Below are positions 20,801 through 28,790 of a stretch of 64,000 nucleotides of DNA, one piece after another. The stretch is from Yponomeuta sedellus. Taxonomy: Eukaryota > Arthropoda > Insecta > Lepidoptera > Yponomeutidae. Below the pieces are notes generated by a model. The model was not told where the DNA came from and ran no database searches. It worked only from the letters and a program-made list of their open reading frames with translations. The stretch's first letter is position 1. Every line of letters begins with the position of its first letter. The DNA is taken from the NCBI GenBank assembly GCA_934045075.1, contig OW203725.1:23009714-23073713 (forward strand), in the 5' to 3' direction. Both the position numbers and the translations under genes were made by a program.

Positions 20801-23464
20801 ACAAATAAACAATGTCTTATAACTACAAAACAATAATTTAATACTTACTCTTACCAACCCATCTAGTGTGAGTGAAGATACCACTGGACGCTGTATAAAT
20901 CATCTCATTAAGTAGATGCAAAAAGGCCAATATTATTATTACTCTTACCAAGGATAACCTGTAATTTTTAAGCATTCGCATAAATATATGCATGAAATAA
21001 AACAAAGAATAACATTAATCGAAATCGCGCCATCTAGTGAATTTGTGTGGTACTACTATCATTACCACTTCCGTAGTTATAGACCTTTCTGTGTCCGTAG
21101 TTGTTGTGTGAATTTTTGATGGTTCGAATTTTTTCACGATGTGGATAAATTAATACCAGCAGCGACATCTAGTAAGTCAGGAAAAAATTAAGATTTCAGG
21201 TACACTTTGATGTATGGACAATAACCATCTATACTTTAGTAATATTTTATCGATGGTAATACGTACCTAGATATAGCATTTTAGACTTTACTGCACACAG
21301 TGTGCTAAAGAATCTAATTTGAAAACTGATAAACATTTTTAGACCGCGACCGTACGTAATACAGAGAATATTATAAAGATGTTTGAGATTTAACTGATGC
21401 CGGTGAGTCGCCCGTTAGCTCAGTTGGAAGAGCGCTGGCCCGGATAGCCAGAGGTCGCGGGTTCGAAGCCCGGCATGGGTGGAATTTTTTGCCTCTAAAA
21501 TAGGTTTTTAGGTTGTCCTTAGCACAGGTTAGTGCATTAAAAAAAGAATATAATAAAAGAAATACATTAATTGTAATCGCAACCCGTGTCTCAGCACTAT
21601 GGTGGTATCGTAGCAAAAAATAATTACCCACCGTACCACTGGGAGTATGGTCGGTAGTACGGTGGCTCGAAAGTGTCCTCAAAGTATAAAAAATGTGACT
21701 TAATTTTCGTCACAATTTTCCAGGTCAAACAGGAACCCAAGGACGACATCAAACTGCCGACTGGCACAGTGCTGTTATTCAGTGATGGTCACGACAAGAT
21801 GACGAGGGAAGATATCAAGGAAGCCCTGACACCCCTTGGTAAGTTTTATCACCTTTCAGACCTTAACCCTTTAAACAAAGTAAATATAAAAAATCCTGAC
21901 ATCCTGTAAAAGTCCCTACTTTGAAAATAACAACAAATAATCATTATTATTTTCAAGGTAAGGACGGACCTTGAAATTTTCTTTGGTTTGCTATTGTTAT
22001 TTTCACTCAGGAATTTGAGTTCCTTTGAAAAATTGCATTGAATGACATATCTATCGCCAAGTCTGAGGAGGTTAACTACACGAGCTAATGAGTATTCTGG
22101 CAGTCTTCAATCAAGTACCAAAGACTTGAACTTTTTAAGTTACAACTTTCTTGTTATTGTAGTGACAGTAACACAGTGAAAGAAAACGGTGAGGAAACTA
22201 AGTTCACATATCTCTCAGCGCTTGAAATCGCCCATAAATCCATCGTTTCTTGCCATGATTCTAATTCAAGGCCTTCCGAATGTAAGGCGTTCTGCCGCTG
22301 CTCTACCGCCGATGCTTCGCACCGGGGTAATTGTGTTTGGTTCGATATCAACCCTTGTACGTCCGCACTGCTGGGGCCCGGGTCTCTTCTTGCATCGCAG
22401 TAAGGTTAGGCCATACTCCACCTCGGAGGCCAAGTCCGGGTTGGTGGATTATTGTAAGACAGTGACGGGCCTTACTGTCAGAAGTTATCAAGCCGCCCAA
22501 AAGGCCTCCGACACAGTTTAACGACTGCCTTGCCTTGCGAAGCACGAAAGCACTCGGAAAAAATCACGGAACGGTCTTCCATTCTGCACCGCACCTGTTG
22601 CTTAACTCAAGTGATTGATTCCAATCACTCAGGCGCTTCTGTGTTTGGTTGGTCGAAATTTTTACCACATCTTACTTGATGAAGTGAGAACCCGGCTATC
22701 AATCAGCACAGGAATACCATTTAGACAAGAAACACCTAGTTTTGTCTTGCTCAGGCAGTCCAGTGACATAACCGCCTAATCATTTGCGAATCCCAACGGA
22801 AGAGGATTTTGTGGATTCCTAGTTTTTAAACTTGAATTCCACAAAATCCTCTTACGCCCACAGACCTGAAGCGGTACCCAGAGGCCGGTTTTATAGAACT
22901 ACAATTGGTGATTTACTATGATAATTCCATGTTCATTGCTAAGTCGACTAACCAAAATTGTCACAGCGAACTACGAATAGTAGTTTAATGAATATCGGCT
23001 CAGAGGTGCCGAATCATTATATTATTATATTAATCAATGCACAAGCAGCTTTAAGCTGGTGCGTGTATATCACTTTCGTGAACTTGCAAAATGATTACAT
23101 TGCCGTTTCAACAGATGGCGAAATCGCCTACATCGACTTCAAAGTTGGCGACTCACAAGGATGGATCCGCTTTACCAAGCAGGACGCAGCCAAAGAAATC
23201 TTCCCCAAGATCACAGACGCCAAGATGAAAATCGGCGACGCGGAAGTCAAATTCAAGTTGCTGGAAGAGGACGAGGAAAAAGAGTACCTAAATAAGACAG
23301 TCGAAGAGATAAGCAAGCGACGAAGAAACATGAAGCACAACAAATACCAGAACAGAGGTAACCAGAACAGAGGTAACAAGAACAAAGACAAACAGCAATT
23401 CCACAGGAAAAGGAAACAAGGCAATCATGACGAAGCTCCCGCACCTAAAGTTAAGGTTGAATAA
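8749..23464 (+). CDS. La: La protein (La autoantigen homologue), spliced gene, seven coding exons
   Basis: Joining 8749-8872, 10166-10332, 11177-11329, 18457-18564, 19487-19630, 21724-21838 and 23115-23464 gives 1,161 nt, a 386-aa protein plus stop, with GT-AG borders and consistent phases throughout. Order: acidic N-terminus, La motif (about 29-110, with [14 protein letters not shown] across the first junction), RRM1 (RNP2 VYAKGF at 129-134, RNP1 KGSVFATF at 172-179), a Lys-rich linker, the second, atypical RRM (TVLLFSDGH..., about 245-330), and a basic Arg/Lys/Asn tail likely to hold nuclear localisation. La proteins bind 3' UUU-OH ends of RNA polymerase III transcripts and help tRNA folding in the nucleus. 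The length fits insect La (about 390 aa). A pyrimidine tract and TTGCAG before 8737 suggest a further non-coding 5' exon upstream. Confidence 0.97.
8903..9265 (+). mobile_element. SINE-like repeat family 1, near full length
   Basis: Reference copy in La intron 1. It starts GCTCGTGGCCTAGCCG, runs through AGGCCTTATGGGCGGCTTG and GACCCGTGCCCCAGCAGTGG, and ends near GGGGACATGTGTTGAT. At least eleven other copies lie in this window on both strands. There is no coding potential. The repeat may be derived from an RNA gene at its left end, but a clean tRNA fold is not visible. Confidence 0.85.
10166..10332 (+). CDS. La: La coding exon 2
   Basis: 167 nt after a TTTTCAG acceptor. It encodes [14 protein letters not shown] and [13 protein letters not shown], the core of the La motif that pockets the RNA 3' end. 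Ends in phase 0 at a GTATGT donor. Confidence 0.97.
10600..10810. repeat. Dispersed AT-rich inverted-repeat family (TCGCGATTATTTATTAGGTA)
   Basis: Contains TAATCGCGATTATTTATCG, GGTATAATGTAA (twice) and TACCTTAATAAGGTAATTACAT. Related copies at about 59238-59345 and 61935-62040 share the TCGCGATTATTTATTAGGTA core; the last reads CGCGATTA on both sides, an inverted arrangement. Non-coding. Confidence 0.6.
11177..11329 (+). CDS. La: La coding exon 3
   Basis: 153 nt, phase 0 on both sides (acceptor TTTCAG, donor GTAAGT). It encodes the end of the La motif region, the linker [18 protein letters not shown] and RNP2 of RRM1 (RTVYAKGF). Confidence 0.97.
11395..12478 (+). mobile_element. SINE family 1 copy split by a GC-rich insertion
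   Basis: The left part (11395-11544) matches the family from GACCGCC to ACTGTCTTAC. The right part (12354-12478) resumes at ACTGTCTTAC and runs to GGGGACATACAAGGGTTGAT. The 10-bp string at the break is present on both sides, so the sequence between (11545-12353) is a later insertion. Confidence 0.85.
11545..12353. mobile_element. 809-bp GC-rich insertion element with 10-bp target duplication
   Basis: Far richer in G and C than the AT-rich surroundings, and flanked by ACTGTCTTAC at 11535-11544 and 12354-12363. Its right half holds two tandem units (about 11930-12112 and 12113-12275) sharing GTCCGACTGGTACGAGGC and GGTTGGTCGCCTGGGTCCCG; the first contains a long C run near 12027-12040. The left half has imperfect repeats of a GTTGGGGCGCATGGGGGCC type. 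All frames are open for long stretches because of composition; no recognisable protein. There is no poly-A tail and no clear terminal inverted repeat. Confidence 0.8.
12548..12722 (-). mobile_element. tRNA-derived SINE family 2 (minus strand)
   Basis: On the minus strand a tRNA-like head has A-box TGGCGCAGCGGTAGCGC and B-box GGTTCGATCC, with an anticodon region CTGCCTACCATGCAAG resembling Gly (ACC). A body follows with the CAAGACCTGG and GGAACC...AAACAACGAC tracts in reverse. It matches 40098-40315. The poor anticodon stem and the attached body make it a SINE, not a working tRNA gene. Confidence 0.8.
12755..12890. repeat. Inverted pair of LINE 3'-end fragments
   Basis: GTGTACAATAAAGAATATTC at about 12782 is repeated in inverse at about 12863-12884. 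The + part (CATGTTTTATAATATG...) is the same 3' tail seen at 40940-41048 and 62195-62300. The sequence forms a large imperfect hairpin. Confidence 0.75.
13600..15110. repeat. 47-bp minisatellite array 1, about 32 units
   Basis: The unit is GAGGAACCTGCT(T/C)GTTGRACATAAAACTTCAACTTCAC(Y)GCAG plus a 5-base variable end, exactly 47 bp apart (for example 13801, 13848, 13895). Variable ends (TGAAG, CGGAG, TAGAG) follow a recurring order, giving a higher-order repeat of 3-4 units. In TGAAG units CTTCACTGCAGTGAAG is a perfect palindrome. Open frames here are by-products of the repeat. Confidence 0.95.
15216..15398 (+). mobile_element. tRNA-like SINE family 3
   Basis: The head TTGGCCTAGCCGCTAAGGCGC...GAGTTCGATTCCCAC carries A- and B-box-like motifs. 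The body continues to CAGGATATCCTAGTTTGGGACC. Identical placement at 17524-17709 in the second element; an inverse copy lies at 61408-61600. Confidence 0.8.
15402..15640 (-). mobile_element. SINE family 1 copy (minus)
   Basis: Reverse complement of the family 1 body, from CAACCCTTGTATGTCCCC to GCGAAGCACGGAAG. It lies inside TIR element copy 1. Confidence 0.85.
16665..17420. repeat. 47-bp minisatellite array 2, about 16 units
   Basis: Same 47-bp unit and unit variants as array 1, with degenerate units at both edges (GGTCCTCCTCGTAGAAGAC left, GGATCCTCCACGAGGAAGAT right). Confidence 0.95.
17524..17709 (+). mobile_element. tRNA-like SINE family 3, copy in second element
   Basis: Near-identical to 15216-15398, as expected if the whole host element was duplicated after this SINE had inserted. 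Confidence 0.8.
17713..17955 (-). mobile_element. SINE family 1 copy (minus), second element
   Basis: Near-identical to 15402-15640, in the same position relative to the element ends. Confidence 0.85.
18457..18564 (+). CDS. La: La coding exon 4
   Basis: 108 nt, phase 0 both sides. The acceptor is TTAAG, with a weaker pyrimidine tract than the other exons. Encodes [13 protein letters not shown] and [10 protein letters not shown] (RNP1 of RRM1). Donor GTGAGT. Confidence 0.95.
18995..19355 (+). pseudogene. LINE reverse transcriptase 3'-end fragment
   Basis: Open frame 19002-19331 encodes [48 protein letters not shown] and [17 protein letters not shown], the C-terminal domain of a LINE endonuclease-reverse transcriptase, followed by a GAAGAAGAAG tail. 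5'-truncated, in La intron 4. Same family as 61128-61412 and related to 2326-2660. Confidence 0.85.
19487..19630 (+). CDS. La: La coding exon 5
   Basis: 144 nt, phase 0 both sides. Encodes [17 protein letters not shown] (end of RRM1) and a Lys/Glu-rich linker ending [10 protein letters not shown]. Acceptor TTTCAG, donor GTAGGT. Confidence 0.95.
20044..21258. mobile_element. Possible 1.2-kb element bounded by a perfect 30-bp inverted repeat
   Basis: 20044-20073 (TACCATCGATAAAATATTAC..., 30 nt) is the exact reverse complement of 21229-21258. The interior has no coding potential and includes a minus-strand family 4 SINE. A non-autonomous DNA element is the simplest reading; no target duplication was established. 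Confidence 0.55.
20511..20640 (-). mobile_element. tRNA-like SINE family 4 (minus)
   Basis: The minus strand reads CCATTAGCTCAGTTGG (A-box), a CTGGC/GCTAG-type anticodon stem with loop ACGGATA, and GGTTCGAATCC (B-box), then GGCATGGGTGG. The base before the anticodon is C instead of the usual T, so it is a tRNA-derived repeat, not a functional gene. The phrase TTAGCACGGGTTAGTGCAT follows. Confidence 0.8.
21345..21535 (+). mobile_element. tRNA-like SINE family 4 (plus)
   Basis: Starts with the family leader (GTAATACAGAGAATATT...GATGCCGGT), then the tRNA-like head CGCCCGTTAGCTCAGTTGG...GGTTCGAAGCCC, ending TTTTTTGCCTCTAAAATAGG. It is in inverse orientation to the copy at 20511-20640 in the same intron. 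Confidence 0.8.
21724..21838 (+). CDS. La: La coding exon 6
   Basis: 115 nt. Encodes [12 protein letters not shown] and [20 protein letters not shown], the first strand and helix of the second RRM. Ends after one base of an Asp codon that exon 7 completes. Acceptor TTCCAG, donor GTAAGT. Confidence 0.96.
22340..22655 (-). mobile_element. SINE family 1 copy (minus), La intron 6
   Basis: Matches the reference copy in reverse from CAACCCTTGTACGTCC through GGTTAGGCCATACTCCACC to the CAAGTGATTGATTCCAATCA end. Confidence 0.85.
22800..22853. repeat. Perfect 16-bp inverted repeat (hairpin) in La intron 6
   Basis: AAGAGGATTTTGTGGA at 22800-22815 and its exact reverse complement at 22838-22853, with a 22-nt loop. 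Possibly the core of a decayed MITE. Confidence 0.6.
23115..23464 (+). CDS. La: La coding exon 7 (last)
   Basis: Acceptor TTTCAACAG. The first two bases finish an Asp codon: DGEIAYIDF and GWIRF complete RRM2, then [17 protein letters not shown] and a basic tail with NQNRGN-type repeats, ending KVKVE and TAA at 23462-23464. The tail is likely a nuclear localisation and short basic RNA-contact segment. Confidence 0.96.
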
Positions 23465-23548
23465 ACTAGTTATTCTTTAAGTATAAAACGGATTTTTAAT
23501 GTCCGCCAACCAGGTTATTTTTGTGTTTATAAAAAGCCGATCCCACTA

Positions 23549-23631
23549 AAACACTCTTAAGATGGAGTTTTAGCGGCTTGTGGCTGGATTTCCTCTCATA
23601 GCCGGGCTTTAACTCTGTCTTAAGAGTGTTT
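23549..23631. repeat. 14-bp perfect inverted repeat just after La
   Basis: AAACACTCTTAAGA at 23549-23562 and TCTTAAGAGTGTTT at 23618-23631, about 85 nt after the La stop and before the candidate poly-A signal, so it would lie in the 3' UTR. Confidence 0.6.
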
Positions 23632-23636
23632 CCATC

Positions 23637-23745
23637 GATGTCAACCCTTGTATGTCCCTACTACTGCGGCACGAGTCTCATCCTGCAGCGCAGCAAGTTA
23701 GGCTTTACTCCACCACGGGGCTAAGTCTGGGTTGGTGGTGTTTTA
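23637..23745 (-). mobile_element. SINE family 1 fragment (minus)
   Basis: TCAACCCTTGTATGTCCC to GGGTTGGTGG, the 3' part of family 1 in reverse orientation, in the probable La 3' UTR. Confidence 0.8.
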
Positions 23746-23764
23746 GGGTAATTGACTTTTTATA

Positions 23765-23770
23765 AATAAA
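23765..23770 (+). terminator. La: Candidate La polyadenylation signal AATAAA
   Basis: The first canonical AATAAA noted after the La stop, about 300 nt downstream and after the SINE fragment. A GT-containing stretch (GTAAGTGTTC) follows. Confidence 0.45.
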
Positions 23771-25290
23771 ATTGTAAGTGTTCTTTATAACTTAGGAGAC
23801 TTGACTACATTTTGATGGAGCGTTTCAAATGTATCGAGGTGGAAACTTGGTATATCTAAAGGAAGTTGTTAGTATATTTAAAGTGAACTTGTTTGATGTG
23901 ATGTGAACTTAGATTTATTATACGAATTCATATTAGTCTCCATATACTGCTGATTGGTATAAATTATGTCTGTAGGAGATCAGTTGTATCTTCTTTGTAT
24001 GTGTAACCAACTCATGGTTACAGTAATATAACGCCAAAACGCAAATTAAACTGCTTCACACTATCAACGTTCATGCCAAGGCTACTGTTAAGTACCTAAT
24101 CGATCTTCGTAAAATTACGATTGTTATTTTTACTTGTCGGGAACAAAGTTCCGTACTTATTATTTTGTTACAATGTTGACCAACTTGATTCATGAATATT
24201 AAAGTCTTGTTAACGACCAAAAAATATTCCGTTTGATATTCCTTTGATCTTTGAATAAGAACCAACACTATGGTTGATGAAATGAATGCTGTTGCTTACC
24301 CCATGTTAGCTTTCAAATAGATTTCATCAAATATGCGCACTAAGGGACGATCGTCCGCGCCGCCGCCGGAGTGATGATGTGGTGCGCGTGGCGGGTCCAC
24401 TCTAGACCAGACTAGCCGCAGATCGGCATGAATGGCATAAGATGAAGGAGGCTTTCACCCAAAGTTGGGTTCCCAAATTTTATTTAAAATATGTAAATAT
24501 TCAATTTGGAAATAAAGGCTCATTTCAAGGGTTCAGTGATTTCCTCAAGGATGCCACCACGACCTAATTGGGATCTATTACGTAAAAAACCAGAGCTGTA
24601 GAACGCTGGCTTCGCAATCGGGATACCGTGGGTTCGAATCCCGGCATGTATGAAGACCTCTTGTTATTTAGTAAACAATCGGAATGGGTAACCATAGACT
24701 ACTATAGTGTTTATAGGTAAGCTCACAAAATCTCAGATAGGTATAACTTTGTAAAACTTAGAGGGTTGAAAATACCTTTGTCTAACGCGATCTTTCAGCT
24801 AAAAAATAAGATGACCATCAGTTATTATTGAGTTATTGATGCTGACAAAGTGCAATTTCAAATAACAAATTGGTATGCAGCAGAAAATATCCTGCCGAAA
24901 GCTAATAATGTAGCTGTTAAACATTCTTACCATCATATTCAGTTATTCGTAGATCTTTTAGAATAGAGCATTGTGGATTATAACAAAAAAGTTAAAAGGG
25001 CATTGCTTAGCGAGTACCTATTCGCAAAAAAATACATTCTTACAAAGAAGTAGGTACCTCAAAAATTATTGTCCTCGCCTCGTTCCCCTTGTCCACTACA
25101 GGACATCCCCCAAGACCAAGACACGCCACTTCTGAACTAGGTACCACAAAAACTTTCCAGCGATGTAGTCTGCTTTTTTTTTTTTTTTAGTTCCGATGTA
25201 GTCTGCATAGTAGTCTGTCTGTGGTTATTTGACAGTTGGTTGATTTTAAGTTACTCTATGGTTGATTGATATTGACAAAAATAAATCATT
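23771..25290. other. La-SAAL1 intergenic region
   Basis: No gene seen. A short LINE 3'-end fragment at about 24395-24475 reads like the common GGCATGAATGGCATAAGATG end. A degraded tRNA-like SINE head (family 5) lies at about 24590-24655 with B-box GGTTCGAATCC. A T-rich run is at 25170-25190. The rest is AT-rich unique sequence. Confidence 0.6.
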
Positions 25291-25311
25291 TCTTTCAATC
25301 AGTTCCTGTGA

Positions 25312-25316
25312 TCAGT
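25312..25316 (+). promoter_or_regulatory. Possible SAAL1 initiator (TCAGT)
   Basis: TCAGT matches the arthropod initiator and lies 60 bp before the ATG; a second TCAGT is at 25299. Short motif, so weak evidence. Confidence 0.3.
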
Positions 25317-25371
25317 GTTCGTTGCATTCATGTTGTTATATTACAAATCTAAGAACTAAATAAACTGCAAA

Positions 25372-26658
25372 ATGAAGCCAGTCGCTGAAACAGAAGACCA
25401 GCAAGACGAAAATCCAGCACCAATATCCGGTGATGCGATCGGAGACACTGCATACAGTGAGAGGTTTGTGCTCAAACTATTGCTAAAATTCGCTAATTTG
25501 GATACACTGAAGATGGAAATGCAGGACAAATCGTTCGAAGAAGACCTTTGCACACTGTGGGACATGACTGCAGAGAAAGATGTCGTGCAATTCCTTCAGA
25601 AACACAAGTTTTTAAACCTGTTAAACTTCGCCCTACCGGGAGTCGAATCGCCTCGTATATTGGAGATTATCATCGGTATTATCGGAAATATGTGTTGTCA
25701 GAAAGATTTTGCTATTGATCTGTTCAGAATGGAATCTTTCTTCAGTTCCCTACTTGAGTGTATTAAGTCTGACGATAGTTTAGTGCTGATTCAAGTGCTG
25801 CGCCTCGTTAACGCGAGTTTGTATGCTGCAAAAGACATAGATTTGCCTAAATGGATGGAGTTATTCGAAAAGACTGATTATTCCACAGCTTTGTACTTCA
25901 TTTTGAAAAACTCTTCAAATAAAGATCTGCTTGTTAATGCTTTGGAAGATATTAACACAATATTATCGTACTGTAAAACAGAAAATGTCCAAATGAATTT
26001 AATTTTGTTGAACTTGTTTGTCAGTACGCAAGCCATAGAAGCCTTAGCGACAGCTTTCAACGAGCTAGTAGTTGCACAAAAGGAGAGTTGTGAGAAAGAA
26101 GAATTGGAACGAGTGCTGGTGATAATGCTACAAATATTTCTAAATCTGATTGACGCTGACAATAACATCTTTTCAAACAATACAGAGATGGTTGCAACCA
26201 CAATTGAGACTATACTGAACTATTACAACCATAAAATTGTGAACCAAAATGAGATTGATACTGATCTCACGGAAATCATTGACTCTACAAACATTTTGGT
26301 TAAAGTCTTGAACCTTAGCCAGGACTGTGGACCTGAGAAATTCTTCGACCAAAGTTACAGCATGTGGAAGTCCTTACAATTGGCTATGAAATCTGGTCTT
26401 AATGGAAGCTCAAACTTCGAGGAAGTGGACAAAGAAGAACTTCAACACTTCTCGAAAGACATTCAGGCACCACTTTCTACTTTAATCTGTAGATACATGG
26501 AAAACTGCAGTGAAGAAAACCTGCTTACGGTTCTTGACCAGTTGACTTCTGATTCTGAAGACATTTTACGGACAGTGAGTGACATGGACATTAAGGAAAG
26601 AGTGACGGTAAGAACAGCTAACTATAGAAGTCGATTAAAAGATACTGTTGACTATTAG
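25372..26658 (+). CDS. SAAL1: SAAL1-like protein (serum amyloid A-like 1 homologue), single exon
   Basis: 428 aa, intact, no intron. The N-terminus has an acidic stretch, then GDAIGDTAYSERFVLKLL (about residues 20-37) and LCTLWDMTAEKDVVQFLQ (about 60-77), which match the conserved start of SAAL1 proteins (TAYS-like and VWDM-like motifs). The rest is helix-rich with repeating Leu patterns, such as RILEIIIGIIGNMCC and LVLIQVLRLVNASLY, typical of an armadillo-type superhelix. SAAL1 is a poorly understood conserved animal protein linked to cell proliferation in vertebrates; its molecular role is not clear from sequence. No signal peptide or membrane segment. The ATG is the first in frame after a TATA-poor, initiator-containing leader. 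A poly-A signal follows 11 nt after the stop. Confidence 0.88.
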   Translation: MKPVAETEDQQDENPAPISGDAIGDTAYSERFVLKLLLKFANLDTLKMEMQDKSFEEDLCTLWDMTAEKDVVQFLQKHKFLNLLNFALPGVESPRILEIIIGIIGNMCCQKDFAIDLFRMESFFSSLLECIKSDDSLVLIQVLRLVNASLYAAKDIDLPKWMELFEKTDYSTALYFILKNSSNKDLLVNALEDINTILSYCKTENVQMNLILLNLFVSTQAIEALATAFNELVVAQKESCEKEELERVLVIMLQIFLNLIDADNNIFSNNTEMVATTIETILNYYNHKIVNQNEIDTDLTEIIDSTNILVKVLNLSQDCGPEKFFDQSYSMWKSLQLAMKSGLNGSSNFEEVDKEELQHFSKDIQAPLSTLICRYMENCSEENLLTVLDQLTSDSEDILRTVSDMDIKERVTVRTANYRSRLKDTVDY

Positions 26659-26669
26659 TGCCTTATGAA

Positions 26670-26675
26670 AATAAA
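26670..26675 (+). terminator. SAAL1: SAAL1 polyadenylation signal AATAAA
   Basis: AATAAA begins 12 nt after the TAG stop (26656-26658), inside GAAAATAAAAAAAA. It implies a very short 3' UTR. Confidence 0.6.
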
Positions 26676-27147
26676 AAAAATATTCTATTCGTCATGACTG
26701 TTCAAAAAGAGACGATACTGCTCTTTAATACAAAGCAGTTTTACTATAGTGACAACTTCAGAAGAGCAAAAAAATATTCCAGCTAAAATTAGTAAATACC
26801 ATACTATAATTACTATAGCATTAAAACATATAAAACATCTAGATTTTTTTCACAGTTCCAAAGTATTCATACTTTGCCATTCAACTTATTTGTATTTCCA
26901 TCAGTCTTGTTATTTTAAACACAATTCCTTAAAACACCCTTCAGAGGATATTTAAAGCCTGTTAAAGGGGAAGACCAACCCACAGAAAATAAACTGCCTC
27001 TGATGACTAAGTAATTGTGCCTTTTTGTAAATAAGACCATTATATGTTAAGCCCAATAGTTATAAGTACAAAAACTGCCTACACCAATTATAAACTTTAT
27101 TATAATTACATAGCTGATTTTGTATCCTACTGCTGGAGAGCGGTGGT

Positions 27148-27215
27148 AGCGGAGCGGTGTAGAACGCCGGCTTCTCAATTGGGAGGTCGTGGGTTCGAAC
27201 CCCGGCATGTACCAA
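27148..27215 (+). mobile_element. tRNA-like SINE head, family 5
   Basis: GGTGGTAGCGGAGCGGTGTAGAACGCCGG and GGTTCGAACCCCGGCA supply A- and B-box motifs; a related degraded copy is at 24590-24655. The anticodon stem is poorly paired. Treated as a SINE fragment and not as a tRNA gene. Confidence 0.6.
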
Positions 27216-27499
27216 TGACTTTGTTTTCTAAGTTATGTACATTTGTGAAATTATAGTAGCAATACTACTCGCTGACGGTGAAGGAAAACATCGTAAGGAA
27301 ACCCTAGTGTCTAAGGTGTTAGCGTATCTCAGCGCTTGCTACGTACAATGGCCCAATTATGAGGCTAAGTGCGGAAATCTCAGGTCTAACTAACTACTAA
27401 CTATCCTACTGCTGGGCAAAGGCATCGTTTAGCACTTTTACGTAGCCTCATCTTGTGTGTCCCTCATCTTTGGTGCAGCAATATATTTCCGTGCTATGC

Positions 27500-27960
27500 C
27501 TATTTTGAGGGTCCCTCAGGAGCAATTCCCATACAGTCAATATCAACCCATCGTAGGTCTCTTCCTGCTTCCAGAATATACCTCGGGCTCTATAATCGGT
27601 TTTCGCCGGTTTTCGTACTGATGATCGAGTTCTGGAGATCTATTTTTGGATCACTCGTATGAAATTGTGTAGTCGAATGCGACTTAGGTCACACTCGTCT
27701 TCTAAGTCAACGTTACAAAACACGGAAAAAACGATACAAATTAACATTTTGACAATTAATCTATCGATCGACATACGAGACGAGTGGTAAGGACCATTCG
27801 TTGCAGTCGAGTGATTCAAAAATAGATCTCCTGATTTTAAAATTAAGTGTCATATTACCTAGTTCCGATTTCGAATTAAGTCTCATATTAGTTCTGATAT
27901 TTCTATTACACGAATATATTAGATAGTAGCCGAGTTATACTCAAAGCTAAAAGACTATAA
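27500..27960. mobile_element. Dispersed repeat family (CTCGGGCTCT...TAAAAGCTAA) with a nested MITE
   Basis: Flanks at 27495-27633 (AGAATATACCTCGGGCTCTA, TTTTCGCC) and 27832-27960 (TTAAGTGTCATATTA, TATTTCTATTACACGAATAT, TAGTAGCCGAG) match the uninterrupted copy at about 42462-42650. The sequence at 27634-27831 is a MITE inserted into it. Confidence 0.65.
27634..27831. mobile_element. 198-bp MITE with 24-bp terminal inverted repeats
   Basis: GGAGATCTATTTTTGGATCA at the left and its reverse complement (one mismatch over 24 nt) at 27808-27831. Weaker inverted similarity continues inward (CACTCGTCT). Non-coding. Confidence 0.8.
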
Positions 27961-28317
27961 TATAGTTTTAGCTTTTTTTTATTATGTTGAAGAACATATT
28001 ATGTTGGTATAGGAATCGTTTTGCTTCGCTCACAAAGAGATACTTATTATATTTATCCATGGATACGAATCTATATATTTACTTACTTATCCAGAGACAT
28101 CGCGCAAACGGCCACTAGGTTGCTGTTACGTCTATAATTCCATCTCGCTCACACATGCTAACATTATTAAGTAATGTGCTGGGACTGCTAGATAATAAAA
28201 TTATTTATATTTAAGACAAATTTTTGGTATGCTATAACCAGTTTTCAATTGAGAAGAAAATTATAAAACAATTAATAATTTTGGAAACAACTCTTTTTCA
28301 AATACTAAGTATGTATA

Positions 28318-28612
28318 TATGTCCCCTCTGTTAGGGCACGGGTCTCCTCCTGTATGGTAGGAAGGTTAGGCCATACTCCACCACGGGGGCAGTCTGGGTT
28401 GGTGGAGGATTGTAAGACAGTGGCAGGCTTTACTGTCAGAAGTTATCAAGCCGCCCATAAGGCCTCTGACATGGCTTAACGACTGCTATTTCATGACAGC
28501 CGGCACCAACGGTTTAACGTGCCTTGCGAAGCACAGAAGCGCTCGGAAAAAATGCCACTAGCGGTAGTCACGAGATGGTCACCCATCCAGTCGGTTCTGC
28601 TTGGCCACGAGT
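28318..28612 (-). mobile_element. SINE family 1 copy (minus)
   Basis: From ATGTCCCCTCTGTTAGGGCA to TTCTGCTTGGCCACGAG, including the GCCTCTGACATGGCTTAACG block. Confidence 0.85.
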
Positions 28613-28790
28613 AATACTAAGTATAGGAAATTAAAATATAATTTTATATTTTTGTTAAATAATATTTAAAATGCCCGTAATTTTATTATCAACCAAAGCC
28701 CTCAGGCGCTTTACGGTGCTTATAATAAGTTTTTTACTCTATACTTATTATAAGTTTTCTTACGTTTTTTTTAAAGTAAAAAAATCCTTA

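Noticed and set aside
21409..21482. Functional tRNA gene with a GGA anticodon
   Set aside because: The position before the anticodon is not T, and the same sequence is dispersed in at least seven copies with a common leader and tail, so it is a SINE.
22958..23114. Use of the in-frame upstream ATG region before La exon 7 as coding
   Set aside because: The La frame enters at 23115 after a TTTCAACAG acceptor and joins exon 6 in phase; the upstream part of that ORF is intron.
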